Source of the DNA: Pectobacterium brasiliense
GTDB lineage: Bacteria > Pseudomonadota > Gammaproteobacteria > Enterobacterales > Enterobacteriaceae
Reading direction: 5' to 3'
DNA: 64,000 nucleotides
Assembly (NCBI RefSeq): GCF_016950255.1
Contig: NZ_JACGFN010000001.1
Location: forward strand, 1,488,001 to 1,552,000
This document shows, in pieces, positions 27,055 through 35,706 of this stretch. Under the pieces are notes generated by a model. That model searched no databases. It saw only the letters and a list, made by a program, of their open reading frames with translations, and had not been told where the DNA came from. The translations under genes and the position numbers were made by a program. How positions within the stretch are numbered: position 1 is the stretch's first letter; each line of letters opens with the position of its first letter.

Positions 27055-28683
27055 TCACCGCTCGTGCCCATCATCGCGGTCGTGCACACCATTACCATTG
27101 AGCCTCACGAGCCGTTTCAACAGCCTTAGCAATTTCATTCCATCCGGCGACCCCAGCCCGGTGCAAGCGTCCCATCCTTCCGAGGCGACAAATGCCCCAT
27201 TATTTCCCCGCACGATATCCTTGCAGCTATTACGATTACGGTACAGCAAGGGAGGGATAAACAATGATGCCGAGTGGGTCAACGCCAGCATTCGCGCCAA
27301 TAACCCCGCCCACAGCGGTGCGACAGCGCTGGTTCCCCCGACTATCCCTTCCCGCCCGTTAACTTCAATCAGATAGCCGGTTTCAGGATCGGCATTGCCG
27401 CTGACGTCAGGTACGCCGCGGTGTTGCAAGGGATGATGACCGCCATATTTGTCGACCAGAGATATCCCTAGCTGCCAACCGGGCAACGCGAAGTGCTGGC
27501 TAACGCCACCGCCCGTCGCGCTGCCGTCTCGGCTATGCCAGGTGGTTTCTTCCATTGATTTTTGCAAGCGAGTGCCGCCACAGGCTAAAACGTAGGGGCT
27601 GGATGCCGGGAAATCGACGTGCAAACCATGGGATTCACCATCCTGTGAACCACGATCGCCAGAGGCCACGCACACGGTAATACCTAGCGCAGCCGCAGTC
27701 TGAAAGGCCTGGTTGTACACCTGTAATGATTGCGCAGTCCATTCTGATTCGCTGGAGCCCCAGCTAATCGAAATCACCGACGGCGCATTTTTCTCATCAT
27801 GAATCGCTGCATTGATCGCCTCTAAAAACCCGGCATCGGTATTCGGAGCAAAATACACCACCACTTTAGCGGCGGGTGCCAACGTACCCGCAATTTCGAT
27901 ATCCATCTGCACTTCGATATCAATCGGGTTCACCTCTTTGTCGCCATCTGCCGAAGCAAGGACATTCTTCGCGCCCCACACACAAACATCGACAATCTGC
28001 GGCGGATTGACGCCCATTCGTTTAAAATAGTGCTCCAACTGCGGTAAGCGATATCCGCCCCCCAGCTCAATAATGCCGATGCACTGCCCCGCGCCATCAT
28101 GTTCCGGGAAGTCGTAGTGTTCCGCCAGTTCAAGTGGTGTATAGCCCGACAGACGTTTTGCCGTAGTCGAGAACGCGTCATTCATGCGCAGGTAACAGTT
28201 CGACGCCAGACGCTCATCAAGACCTAGCACGGCGATAACCACACCCTGTAGGTATCCCGGCAGATAAATCCCCCCAGCTCTCCCACGAAACGCCCCGTGC
28301 TTGTGGTCATACCGGGCTAAACTTACGCGAAACGCCTGCTCCATTTGCTCGACTGTCCCCGTCAAGAAGACGGTACGGCTGGCAGCGTGTTCACGCTCGA
28401 TAGATAACCGATAATGTCGCGCAAACGCACGAACATGCTCTATATCGGCCTCATCAGCGCTGAATTTTCTGGCATAGCTTGCTCTCGATAGCGGCTTATT
28501 GGCGCTAATGCCACCAAACTGTGGATCGATGCTATCGTGCAGTTCGGCGTAATACTCATCATCTGGCGTCGTAAAACGCAACACCAGCATGACTCTGACG
28601 CTTTCATTAACATCGCAGCGTTCGCGGTACGCTGCGTCAGCGATATTTCCGCGTTCACTCCCTTTCAATAATTGGTAAGTCAT
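27055..28683 (-). CDS. Sedolisin-type serine-carboxyl peptidase (S53, kumamolisin-like)
   Basis: The 542-residue protein has an S53 activation prodomain (about 1-175) and a catalytic domain (about 180-530). Active-site residues are visible: Glu257 and Asp261 in IEVQMDIE, oxyanion Asp343 in ASGDRG and the nucleophile Ser452 in GGTSAVAPLWAG. The C-terminal calcium site is represented by DIVRGNNG and GWDACTGLGSPDG. Sedolisins are acid-active endopeptidases. No signal peptide is evident, as in kumamolisin-like bacterial members, so the export route is open. The ATG has GGAGAG upstream and starts 18 bases after the chorismate mutase gene, so the two are probably one operon. Confidence 0.9.
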   Translation of the reverse strand: MTYQLLKGSERGNIADAAYRERCDVNESVRVMLVLRFTTPDDEYYAELHDSIDPQFGGISANKPLSRASYARKFSADEADIEHVRAFARHYRLSIEREHAASRTVFLTGTVEQMEQAFRVSLARYDHKHGAFRGRAGGIYLPGYLQGVVIAVLGLDERLASNCYLRMNDAFSTTAKRLSGYTPLELAEHYDFPEHDGAGQCIGIIELGGGYRLPQLEHYFKRMGVNPPQIVDVCVWGAKNVLASADGDKEVNPIDIEVQMDIEIAGTLAPAAKVVVYFAPNTDAGFLEAINAAIHDEKNAPSVISISWGSSESEWTAQSLQVYNQAFQTAAALGITVCVASGDRGSQDGESHGLHVDFPASSPYVLACGGTRLQKSMEETTWHSRDGSATGGGVSQHFALPGWQLGISLVDKYGGHHPLQHRGVPDVSGNADPETGYLIEVNGREGIVGGTSAVAPLWAGLLARMLALTHSASLFIPPLLYRNRNSCKDIVRGNNGAFVASEGWDACTGLGSPDGMKLLRLLKRLVRLNGNGVHDRDDGHER

Positions 28684-28701
28684 CGTCTTCTCTCCACTCA
28701 G

Positions 28702-29259
28702 CTATTTGCCGTCTGGTTCAATTTGACTCAATGCCGCATAAATCTGGCGTTTGTCGTTCTGTGACAGATGCTCAACATTAATAGAAGAAAGAAATGTCGC
28801 CTCTTGCTGAGGCGAAAAATGCCCGCCATTCGCAAGATAACGTTTAATACTCACCAGAAGCTGGTCGTCAATCGTGAGTAACGTAGGTCTAATGGTGTCG
28901 TTCAGCGAAAGCGGCGTCCAATCGCTCTCCGGTGTCGCAAGCCAGTCAGCCATGTAACGATACTGAATCGCTTTGCTGGCATTCATTAATGAAGTCACGA
29001 ACAGCTGTGTACTCTGAGGGGATAAACCAACAGCAGCAGATTGCTCCCGCGCCTTACTCAAAATACGTTCCTCTTGTTTTAGATCCTCAACGGGCAGGTG
29101 TTGACGAGCCTTATACCCCGCAACATCTTTCATCAACACCATCCTTTCCTGAATCAGTTGATAGATACCAAGAGCATTGTCCTGCGCTGTGGCATAGAGA
29201 GGAACACACCAAACAGCGCTCATCATTAACGAGATAACAGCGGAAATAGGCAAATTCAT
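28702..29259 (-). CDS. Periplasmic/secreted chorismate mutase (AroQ gamma class)
   Basis: The 185-residue protein has a signal peptide (MNLPISAVISLMMSAVWCVPLYATA) followed by an all-helical AroQ fold. The catalytic residues of AroQ enzymes line up with correct spacing: Arg39, Lys50, Asp59, Glu63, Ser95 and Gln99 (compare R28, K39, D48, E52, S84 and Q88 of the E. coli AroQ domain). It would convert chorismate to prephenate outside the cytoplasm, as in the secreted gamma-class enzymes of several plant and animal pathogens. I chose the ATG at 29259, with AGGAG upstream, because the signal peptide starts there. It is upstream of, and probably cotranscribed with, the sedolisin gene. Confidence 0.85.
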   Translation of the reverse strand: MNLPISAVISLMMSAVWCVPLYATAQDNALGIYQLIQERMVLMKDVAGYKARQHLPVEDLKQEERILSKAREQSAAVGLSPQSTQLFVTSLMNASKAIQYRYMADWLATPESDWTPLSLNDTIRPTLLTIDDQLLVSIKRYLANGGHFSPQQEATFLSSINVEHLSQNDKRQIYAALSQIEPDGK

Positions 29260-29647
29260 TGGGTTACACTCTCCTGTTAGCACTACCATGAAGATCTATG
29301 GCTATGTTTTTATTTCACCATTGCGGCAGGAGATAATAGGTTTCGCCATATGAATATTCCATGACGCAACTATTTCAATCATTACCCTCAGGACACACTT
29401 CGTCTTAAAAATGCCCCAACTTGTCACGATGTTCGTGGTTAAGCCATTAAATTATCATCAATTTATGGCTAAAGACTCAGAAGCGTCATCCTCAGTACGA
29501 CATGATTAAGATACAAACGATAACCAAATGAAATAGTTAACCATGGTTACTAAATAACTTTACTCCGTAAAATCAACACGCACAAAAAAGCCCGTCGTGG
29601 CGCTTGACCATGACGGGCTTGATTAAGCCTAAACGGATCGGGATCGA
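29260..29647. other. Noncoding region between the chorismate mutase gene and yjbH
   Basis: The 388 bases are AT-rich and hold no gene. They contain a bulged inverted repeat at 29442-29470 (AGCCATTAAATT against AATTTATGGCT), a 12-base perfect palindrome TAACCATGGTTA at 29538-29549 and the yjbH terminator at 29584-29622. The first two lie upstream of the chorismate mutase gene and could be operators for it. Confidence 0.6.
29584..29622 (-). terminator. Intrinsic terminator of the yjbEFGH operon
   Basis: On the leftward transcript AAGCCCGTC pairs with GACGGGCTT, extended by a partly paired upper stem, followed by TTTTTTG. It lies just after the yjbH stop at 29648. Confidence 0.88.
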
Positions 29648-31789
29648 TTAATGATCGGTCACGCCATACAACGGACTACGGCGTTGGAGCATTTGACCAC
29701 CGTCACGCGTCAGTGGAACCCAACCGACTGCCCCACGTTTCACCGTCGGTTCAGTGAACAGCAGATCAAACGGTATGGAGACGTAGAAGCCTTTGGTGAA
29801 ACTTCCTTCACCATATTCAGCAGCGCTAACGTTGGTTTTGGTCGCAAAGGCACCCGCAACAATCCCACTATCAAAGCGGCGAGACAGATCGAGGGTTACC
29901 CCTTTGTCCCCTGCCAGATAACGGCCCACACTCACTTTCGCCACCGCGCCTTCCACAAACGGCAGTTCCCAGTAGGCGGTCAGGTGACCTGTGACCACAT
30001 CGTAATCAGCCATACGCATGATGTCGTTCCAGTCACGCTGTTTGACATAGTTCACATCCATCCCCAGCGCCCAGCTTTTACCGAACGGACGATACAGCAC
30101 TTCAGATCCGACACCCGCGTACATCATTTCCAGATAACCGCCGTAGACCTGGGTATACCAGTCCTGCGCGGGATTATCCCTGCGGGTCAATTGCAGATTG
30201 GTCAACAACAGATCGGAAGAAGTGACGTATTCACGCACCCAGGTTCTGACACGAGGCAGAGCGGCCCCATCCGCCGGCGGCGTTTTATAGTTGAATTTGT
30301 CAAAGTTATTCACCAGATTCAGCGTCGCGGTGCCGCCCACACTCCAGTGATCGCTCAGACGGTAGTCCACGTTACCTTTCAGTGCGACCTGATACATGTA
30401 GAAGGACTCAGGGCCACCGAAAGACTGCGTGAGCGTAGGATCTAATGAGTACGTCAGGCGATCGGGTTCCGCGAGCAGCACCTGCTGACCGCGAACATCG
30501 GATACCGGCTCTTTACGATGCGTTTCAGGTTCGGGTTGACCAAGCGGAACAGCGGCCTGCTTAACCTGATGGAAAGCTTTGGCATCCACTTCCGTGCTGG
30601 CAATCGGTAAGCGCTGGCTGCGCTGAACAATGTGATATTCATCAATACCGTTCGGTACATGGTTTGCCAATACCGTCGCCGCGCGCTGTGTTGCCTGATC
30701 GCTGTCGCGATATTTTGTCTGATCGGCAACAATCGTGACCTGCTTTTGGTCCGCGTAGATATCAGCGTCCTTAAAACCAGCCTTATCACTCAGCTCTTTC
30801 GAAACGAGCTGCCAGTTTGTGCCTTTGCCATCCTGCACCGGCGCATACACGGGTGGTGCATCGTCTAAATAGTTCGGCTTCAGATCGTTGAAATTAGTGC
30901 GTAGGGTAAAGCCCCACATCAACGTATTGCCACGCTGCCACGATAAGGTGGTATCTAGCACATCGCCGACGCGATAGACCGCACCGATGTTGAAAGGAGA
31001 ATCATGTTTGAGCTGTTGTGACTGAGCAGTAGCCGAAGTACGCTCTGCACTGTAATCGTTACCGTCGTATTCCAGTTTTAAGCGCAGAGGATCCCAGGGG
31101 GTCTGGTACTCAATACCACCAAACAACGCGGCAGGGCCATGGAAGAAATTACCGACCTCAAACTCTCCCCCGGTACCTGAAAAATCCTCACTACGCTGGC
31201 AGAAGCTGGCTTTTAGCGAGCAGGCCGGGTTTTTAATATTGCCGCTCTGGGCCATGTTGCCCCAGCCCATACCCAGCGTAAAATCAAATGGCCCCATACG
31301 CTTACTGGCCACCAGATATTCGCTATCGAACAAGCCTGTACCGGCAATATCACGCAATCCGATAGAAACATCCGGCATCCAGTAGCTTTCTTGCCACAAA
31401 CGGGCTTTGACATCGAATGACTTATCTTTGTAGGTTTGGCTGCCGCTGAAATCAGTATTGGTACTGTAAGGCCGAGTACGGATATCGGTATAGCGCACTG
31501 TCGTTTCCAGCCAGTCAAAGAGCTGGAGCGATATGGAGTAGCGCCGATATTCTTCGTTATCACGGTAATTAAGGCTAAACTCGCCCGTTTCCGCCATACG
31601 CGCCGTAGGCATCTGTAACAGACCGGTGCCACCGAAATCAGACTGCGATACCCCCGCAGGCTGAAAACGCAGATTCGGGTTTGTCGCAGTACGGCTGCTT
31701 TCTGTTTCAGCCGCCATCGCCTGTGCACTCAAGATGCTGCCAATCGCCAACGCCAGACAGCCTAGTTTAACGTTTCTATTCTTTGTCAT
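29648..31789 (-). CDS. yjbH: Outer-membrane exopolysaccharide protein YjbH (GfcD-like)
   Basis: The 713-residue protein has a signal peptide (cleavage after AQAMA) and a long, beta-rich sequence with repeated aromatic-terminated strands typical of a large outer-membrane barrel, ending in YGVTDH. It starts with the family pattern QSDFGGTGLLQMPTARMAETGEFSLNY. YjbH/GfcD proteins are outer-membrane components linked to extracellular polysaccharide production under Rcs control in E. coli; the biochemical role is not established. It overlaps yjbG by four bases (ATGA) and closes the operon. Confidence 0.9.
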   Translation of the reverse strand: MTKNRNVKLGCLALAIGSILSAQAMAAETESSRTATNPNLRFQPAGVSQSDFGGTGLLQMPTARMAETGEFSLNYRDNEEYRRYSISLQLFDWLETTVRYTDIRTRPYSTNTDFSGSQTYKDKSFDVKARLWQESYWMPDVSIGLRDIAGTGLFDSEYLVASKRMGPFDFTLGMGWGNMAQSGNIKNPACSLKASFCQRSEDFSGTGGEFEVGNFFHGPAALFGGIEYQTPWDPLRLKLEYDGNDYSAERTSATAQSQQLKHDSPFNIGAVYRVGDVLDTTLSWQRGNTLMWGFTLRTNFNDLKPNYLDDAPPVYAPVQDGKGTNWQLVSKELSDKAGFKDADIYADQKQVTIVADQTKYRDSDQATQRAATVLANHVPNGIDEYHIVQRSQRLPIASTEVDAKAFHQVKQAAVPLGQPEPETHRKEPVSDVRGQQVLLAEPDRLTYSLDPTLTQSFGGPESFYMYQVALKGNVDYRLSDHWSVGGTATLNLVNNFDKFNYKTPPADGAALPRVRTWVREYVTSSDLLLTNLQLTRRDNPAQDWYTQVYGGYLEMMYAGVGSEVLYRPFGKSWALGMDVNYVKQRDWNDIMRMADYDVVTGHLTAYWELPFVEGAVAKVSVGRYLAGDKGVTLDLSRRFDSGIVAGAFATKTNVSAAEYGEGSFTKGFYVSIPFDLLFTEPTVKRGAVGWVPLTRDGGQMLQRRSPLYGVTDH

Positions 31790-32568
31790 TCGAGTGGAGT
31801 CCGGTTAGCTAGGTAGTCAGCAAGCTGCTCGTTGAGTGATGACATCTCTTGGGGTAATACCGCAGGGTTAAAACCGATAAAGAGCGTTTCACCCGCTGCA
31901 GGCTCAATATGCTGACGATTCCACAGCGCCAGCGGCACTTTGCGCCATTGACCATTTCCCGCGATCAGATAACCATAGCTGTTATCCGCCCCCGCAAGGA
32001 GTCGCCGTCCAGAGAGATAATTTTCGGCCGACCATCCGGCACGCAGCGCCACTTTCCCCGATGTCTCCAGTTCACCCACGTCAGCGGAGGTATTCACCAG
32101 ACCGATCAGGGATAACTTGTCGTCATGAGGTGCCACATACAGTGCATATTCCCCCACCAAAGGGCGATTATTTTCTGCATATACGCGCACGCGGTCAGGA
32201 TCCAAATCTGTGCGGATACGCCCAGCAACATTAATCGGATTAATGGTCTTTCTCAGCAGCCAGGCAGAGATCGCCAGATCGCCGTCCCCAGAATTACGCC
32301 AGCGCGTTTCCAGTTCAGCCAGCTTTTGCAGTAAGACATCCCCTTGCGCGCGTACTTTCTGCGTCGTCGCAAAATCAGAAATAAATGCGGTTTGCCAGTT
32401 AATATTCTGTGGCCAGGGAACCTGCTCATAAAATTTTTCAAGACGCGTACCGTCATCCAATTTAACGACGGCGATCGTCTGTTGAGGTGATTTCACCGTC
32501 AACTGCGCAGACGTCGCGACGCCGGAAACCAGCAGCAACAAGGTAGCGATACGATTGAGTGCCAACAT
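31786..32568 (-). CDS. yjbG: Exopolysaccharide operon periplasmic protein YjbG (GfcC-like)
   Basis: The 260-residue protein has a signal peptide (cleavage near residue 20, after SGVATSA) and the GfcC-type domain: tandem SLBB/beta-grasp-like segments with WPQNINWQTAFISD near residue 55, then GEYALYVAPHDDKLSLIGLVN. GfcC relatives are periplasmic partners in capsule or exopolysaccharide export. It sits 10 bases after the yjbF gene and overlaps yjbH by four bases, so it is translationally coupled. Confidence 0.88.
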   Translation of the reverse strand: MLALNRIATLLLLVSGVATSAQLTVKSPQQTIAVVKLDDGTRLEKFYEQVPWPQNINWQTAFISDFATTQKVRAQGDVLLQKLAELETRWRNSGDGDLAISAWLLRKTINPINVAGRIRTDLDPDRVRVYAENNRPLVGEYALYVAPHDDKLSLIGLVNTSADVGELETSGKVALRAGWSAENYLSGRRLLAGADNSYGYLIAGNGQWRKVPLALWNRQHIEPAAGETLFIGFNPAVLPQEMSSLNEQLADYLANRTPLE

Positions 32569-32577
32569 TGCAGCCCC

Positions 32578-33255
32578 TTATTGTGCGTAGGGTTTTAATA
32601 CGGTGAATTTTACCAATGCCATATCCGGCCCCATATACTGCTGGCTTTGGACCACCCTTCCGTTGGTCGGATCAAGCCAGTAGCTATTAGTGTAAGATTC
32701 GTTCAGCGCGGGGACGGTAACCTGCTCATCGAAGCGCAGCAGCTCACGCGAGGTATCCAGAATGTTTACGGTTTCTTTGCCGCGGGCATGAAAAACGGAC
32801 GTGGTAGCGTAACCGCCACGGAAGACCTGAGCCCATTCAATCCGGCTTTGCCATGTCATTGGCGTCGATGTCTTCAACAGACCTAATCTCAGGGGATCCT
32901 GTTGCAAGTTGTCCACATAGGTAATGTCTTCGCCGAAGCCCTGCGTTTTCACCAGGCGGCCATGTTGGGTCGATACCATATTTTTATCGGCCCCAATCCA
33001 TTTCAACTGATTTTGTTCGGCAAAAGCGAGCACGACAAACGCCTGAGGCGCTTTCCCCACCTTCAGATAAGCCGAGGCATAGGGCGTATTGGCAACCTGT
33101 TTGGCCGTCACATGAGTATCATCCTGCCCGAAAAATGCCAGTTTAAACGTTTTCCCCACCTGCTCCATATTTTGGGAGCAACCGGTTAATAAAATTGAGA
33201 AAAGGGGGATAGCAATCAGCGCTTTCATTTCTGCTATTCGTTTTATTCTTGTCAT
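32578..33255 (-). CDS. yjbF: Exopolysaccharide operon lipoprotein YjbF (GfcB-like)
   Basis: The protein starts with a lipoprotein signal peptide ending in LLTGC, where the Cys would be acylated. The mature part is the YjbF/GfcB domain, with FVVLAFAEQNQLKWIGAD and SYWLDPTNGRVVQSQQYMGP. It would be anchored in a membrane facing the periplasm. I chose the ATG at 33255; an ATG at 33228 is also possible, and the frame is open to 33303 but that would run into the terminator-like hairpin after yjbE. Second gene of yjbEFGH. Confidence 0.87.
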   Translation of the reverse strand: MTRIKRIAEMKALIAIPLFSILLTGCSQNMEQVGKTFKLAFFGQDDTHVTAKQVANTPYASAYLKVGKAPQAFVVLAFAEQNQLKWIGADKNMVSTQHGRLVKTQGFGEDITYVDNLQQDPLRLGLLKTSTPMTWQSRIEWAQVFRGGYATTSVFHARGKETVNILDTSRELLRFDEQVTVPALNESYTNSYWLDPTNGRVVQSQQYMGPDMALVKFTVLKPYAQ

Positions 33256-33292
33256 ACGATGAAGTTCTCGTTGAACAGCGTAGCCCGTAAAA

Positions 33293-33318
33293 AGAAAGGC
33301 CACCGAAGTGGCCTTAGA
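33293..33318 (-). terminator. Intrinsic terminator or attenuator between yjbE and yjbF
   Basis: AAGGCCAC and GTGGCCTT form a perfect eight-base stem with a TTCG tetraloop on the leftward transcript, followed by TCTTTTT. It lies 13 to 33 bases after the yjbE stop, inside the operon. Partial termination here would make yjbE mRNA more abundant than yjbFGH. Confidence 0.8.
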
Positions 33319-33330
33319 ATTGAAACGGTA

Positions 33331-33621
33331 TTAACCAGCGGTACCAGTTACGGTTGTTGTTCCCGTAGCGTTGTCGTCATCATTGCTTGCAACAGCAACA
33401 GCTACACCAACAGCGACAGCAGCAGCAACACCAACTGCAATCAGAGCAGTAGTACCAGCAGCGGCACCGGCACCTGCAGCACCAGCGGCAACACCAGCGC
33501 TTGCGCTGGTCGTCGTGGTGGTCGTAGTACCCGCAGCCGTAGCGCTAGAGACGCCATCAACAGCAAACGCGTTTGACGACATGGCCAGTACAGCAGCCAG
33601 CGTGATTAACGTTTTCTTCAT
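33331..33621 (-). CDS. yjbE: Small secreted Ala/Thr/Gly-rich protein YjbE
   Basis: The 96-residue protein has a signal peptide (MKKTLITLAAVLAMSSNAFA) and a low-complexity mature part: a threonine run, alanine/glycine-rich repeats, a hydrophobic AVGVAAAVAVGVAVAVAS segment and a polar tail NDDDNATGTTTVTG. This matches the composition and position of YjbE, first gene of the E. coli yjbEFGH exopolysaccharide operon. Its function is unknown. The start at 33621 is set by the signal peptide and an AAGGA ribosome site. A terminator-like hairpin follows. Confidence 0.85.
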   Translation of the reverse strand: MKKTLITLAAVLAMSSNAFAVDGVSSATAAGTTTTTTTSASAGVAAGAAGAGAAAGTTALIAVGVAAAVAVGVAVAVASNDDDNATGTTTVTGTAG

Positions 33622-33742
33622 TACGATTTCCTTTTTAACATGAAGTACTTCAGGGTGGGGTACCGTCGAAAAGACCATACCCCGTCCTTCATTCCAGCCA
33701 GCACAACGGCAAAACTATCTACTTTTGCATCGTTACTGACCG

Positions 33743-33763
33743 TTACTGGGATCCTCCCAGTAA
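33743..33763 (-). promoter_or_regulatory. Perfect hairpin in the yjbE leader with a GGA loop
   Basis: On the leftward transcript TTACTGGGA and TCCCAGTAA form a nine-base stem with the three-base loop GGA, about 120-140 bases before the yjbE start. A GGA presented at the apex of a hairpin is the binding signature of CsrA/RsmA. The distance from the ribosome site is larger than usual, so a direct translation block is unlikely; an operator role is the alternative. Confidence 0.4.
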
Positions 33764-34000
33764 TGCGTTACAGTTCAATGGCGATCAAACCATCTATGAG
33801 ATCAAACCACCTCTGATAAGCAACACCAGAAAGCAAAACTACAACTCGATTTTTGCAACACTGTTAAAAATAGCAAGATCCCGATGTAATAAACAGCAAT
33901 GATCTCGGTAAAAAAGCAGATTTCTTTAATGAAATTTACAGTATTGCAGAAAAAAAGTCATAGATATCTTAACGATATCGATGTACTCATTCAGCAATAT

Positions 34001-34034
34001 AAAAAACGCCAGATATTTCCTAATCTGGCGTTTT
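34001..34034 (-). terminator. Intrinsic terminator of gnd
   Basis: AAAACGCCAGAT and ATCTGGCGTTTT pair perfectly across an eight-base loop, followed by TTTTTT-type sequence on the leftward transcript. It lies just after the gnd stop. Confidence 0.9.
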
Positions 34035-34069
34035 ATTAACAAATAGCACTATCTAAGCATAAGAAACGA

Positions 34070-35476
34070 CTATTCCAGCCATTCGGTATGGAATACGCCT
34101 TCTTTATCTGTACGCTTATAGGTATGTGCACCGAAATAGTCACGCTGAGCCTGAATCAGGTTAGCAGGCAACACCGCGGAGCGATAGCTGTCGTAATAAG
34201 CAATGGCCGCGGAGAAGGTTGGCGTCGGGATACCTTGCTGAACAGCGTAAGAGACGACATCGCGCAGTGCTTGCTGATATTCGTCAGCCACTTTCTTGAA
34301 GTAAGGAGCCAACAGCAGGTTAGCGATATCCGCTTTCTGCTCATACGCATCGGTGATTTTCTGCAGGAACTGTGCACGGATGATGCAGCCCGCGCGGAAA
34401 ATCTTGGCGATTTCACCGTAGTTCAGATCCCAGTTGTTCTCGTCTGATGCCGCTTTCAGCTGTGAGAAGCCCTGAGCATAAGAAACGATTTTACCCAGAT
34501 ACAGTGCACGGCGCACTTTCTCAACAAACTCGGCTTTATCACCACCGAATGGCTGAGCCGTCGGGCCAGTCAGCACTTTAGAGGCAGCAACACGCTGATC
34601 TTTCAGTGAAGACAGGTAACGGGCAAAAACAGATTCCGTAATCAGAGACAGCGGTTCACCCAGATCCAGAGAGCTTTGGCTGGTCCATTTACCCGTGCCT
34701 TTGTTAGCGGCTTCATCCAGAATCACGTCAACCAGATATTTGCCTTCTTCATCTTTTTTCTTGAAGATATCGGCAGTGATTTCAATCAGGTAACTACTTA
34801 ACTCGCCTTTGTTCCACTCAGAGAACGTCGTAGCAAGCTCGTCGTTGTTCAGATTCAGTGCCTGCTTGAGCAATGCATAGGCTTCAGCAATCAGCTGCAT
34901 GTCGCCGTATTCAATGCCGTTATGCACCATTTTGACATAGTGGCCTGCGCCATCAGCACCAATGTAGGTCACACAGGCTTCGCCATCAGCACGTGCGGCA
35001 ATCTGTTCCAGAATAGGAGCAACCAGTTCATACGCTTCTTTCTGGCCGCCAGGCATGATGGAAGGCCCTTTCAGCGCGCCCTCTTCCCCACCAGATACGC
35101 CTGTACCGATGAAGTTAAACCCTTCAGCGGACAGTTCGCGGTTACGGCGAATCGTATCTTTATAGAAGGTGTTACCGCCATCGATCAGAATATCGCCCTT
35201 TTCCAGGTAAGGTTTCAGCGATTCAATCGTTTTATCGGTTGCTTCACCGGCCTTCACCATCAGCAGAATACGGCGGGGTTTTTCCAGGGATTCGACAAAC
35301 TCTTCAACGGTGTAAGAAGGCACCAGCTTTTTACCCGGATTTTCCGCGATAACTTCATCGGTTTTATCGGAAGAACGGTTAAAAATGGAAACGCTATAGC
35401 CACGGCTCTCAATGTTCAGCGCCAGATTGCGCCCCATCACCGCCATACCAACAACGCCAATTTGCTGTTTGGACAT
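34070..35476 (-). CDS. gnd: 6-phosphogluconate dehydrogenase, decarboxylating
   Basis: The 468-residue enzyme has the NADP-binding Rossmann motif [21 protein letters not shown] at the N-terminus, the catalytic-lysine region beginning [19 protein letters not shown] and the C-terminal tail typical of the dimeric enterobacterial enzyme. It oxidises 6-phosphogluconate to ribulose 5-phosphate, CO2 and NADPH. The start at 35476 has AGGAG at eight bases and gives the family length; the open frame further upstream is spurious. gnd commonly marks one border of enterobacterial O-antigen loci, as here. Confidence 0.96.
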   Translation of the reverse strand: MSKQQIGVVGMAVMGRNLALNIESRGYSVSIFNRSSDKTDEVIAENPGKKLVPSYTVEEFVESLEKPRRILLMVKAGEATDKTIESLKPYLEKGDILIDGGNTFYKDTIRRNRELSAEGFNFIGTGVSGGEEGALKGPSIMPGGQKEAYELVAPILEQIAARADGEACVTYIGADGAGHYVKMVHNGIEYGDMQLIAEAYALLKQALNLNNDELATTFSEWNKGELSSYLIEITADIFKKKDEEGKYLVDVILDEAANKGTGKWTSQSSLDLGEPLSLITESVFARYLSSLKDQRVAASKVLTGPTAQPFGGDKAEFVEKVRRALYLGKIVSYAQGFSQLKAASDENNWDLNYGEIAKIFRAGCIIRAQFLQKITDAYEQKADIANLLLAPYFKKVADEYQQALRDVVSYAVQQGIPTPTFSAAIAYYDSYRSAVLPANLIQAQRDYFGAHTYKRTDKEGVFHTEWLE

Positions 35477-35650
35477 TAAAGCAACTCCTGTCTGAAGGAT
35501 AACCTGCCTGCAACGGCGACAACGCCTCGCATTGCGACCTCGCAAGCAATTTAAAAACAGGTCGACATGGTAACTCAGCTTTGCGTGGGTGGGTAGTGAT
35601 TGGTTTGATAGCGAAAGCTCATCCAATCGGAACGTATGGCGGGAAAAAGA

Positions 35651-35685
35651 AAAAACCGCAGAACGATTCAACGATCTGCGGTTTT
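35651..35685 (-). terminator. Intrinsic terminator of galF
   Basis: On the leftward transcript AAAACCGCAGA pairs with TCTGCGGTTTT around a 12-base loop, followed by TTCTTTTTC. It lies about 20 bases after the galF stop and before the gnd promoter region. Confidence 0.88.
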
Positions 35686-35706
35686 ACAGCGAGTTATCAC
35701 GCACTA

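Larger units (their letters stand above)
33622..34069. other. Noncoding region between yjbE and gnd
   Basis: The 448 bases hold no gene. Features seen: a perfect 9-3-9 inverted repeat at 33743-33763 in the yjbE leader, AT-rich promoter-type sequence at 33780-34000, and the gnd terminator at 34001-34034. No RcsAB box matching the consensus was found by eye. Confidence 0.65.

Noticed and set aside
29344..29362. TGAATATTCCA upstream of yjbH terminator as a third IolR-like site
   Set aside because: The left half (GAAA) is absent, and no inositol gene is near; the match is coincidental.
33259..33576. Serine/asparagine-rich frame antisense to yjbE
   Set aside because: Its repeats come from reading the low-complexity yjbE codons backward; there is no ribosome site and YjbE explains the sequence.
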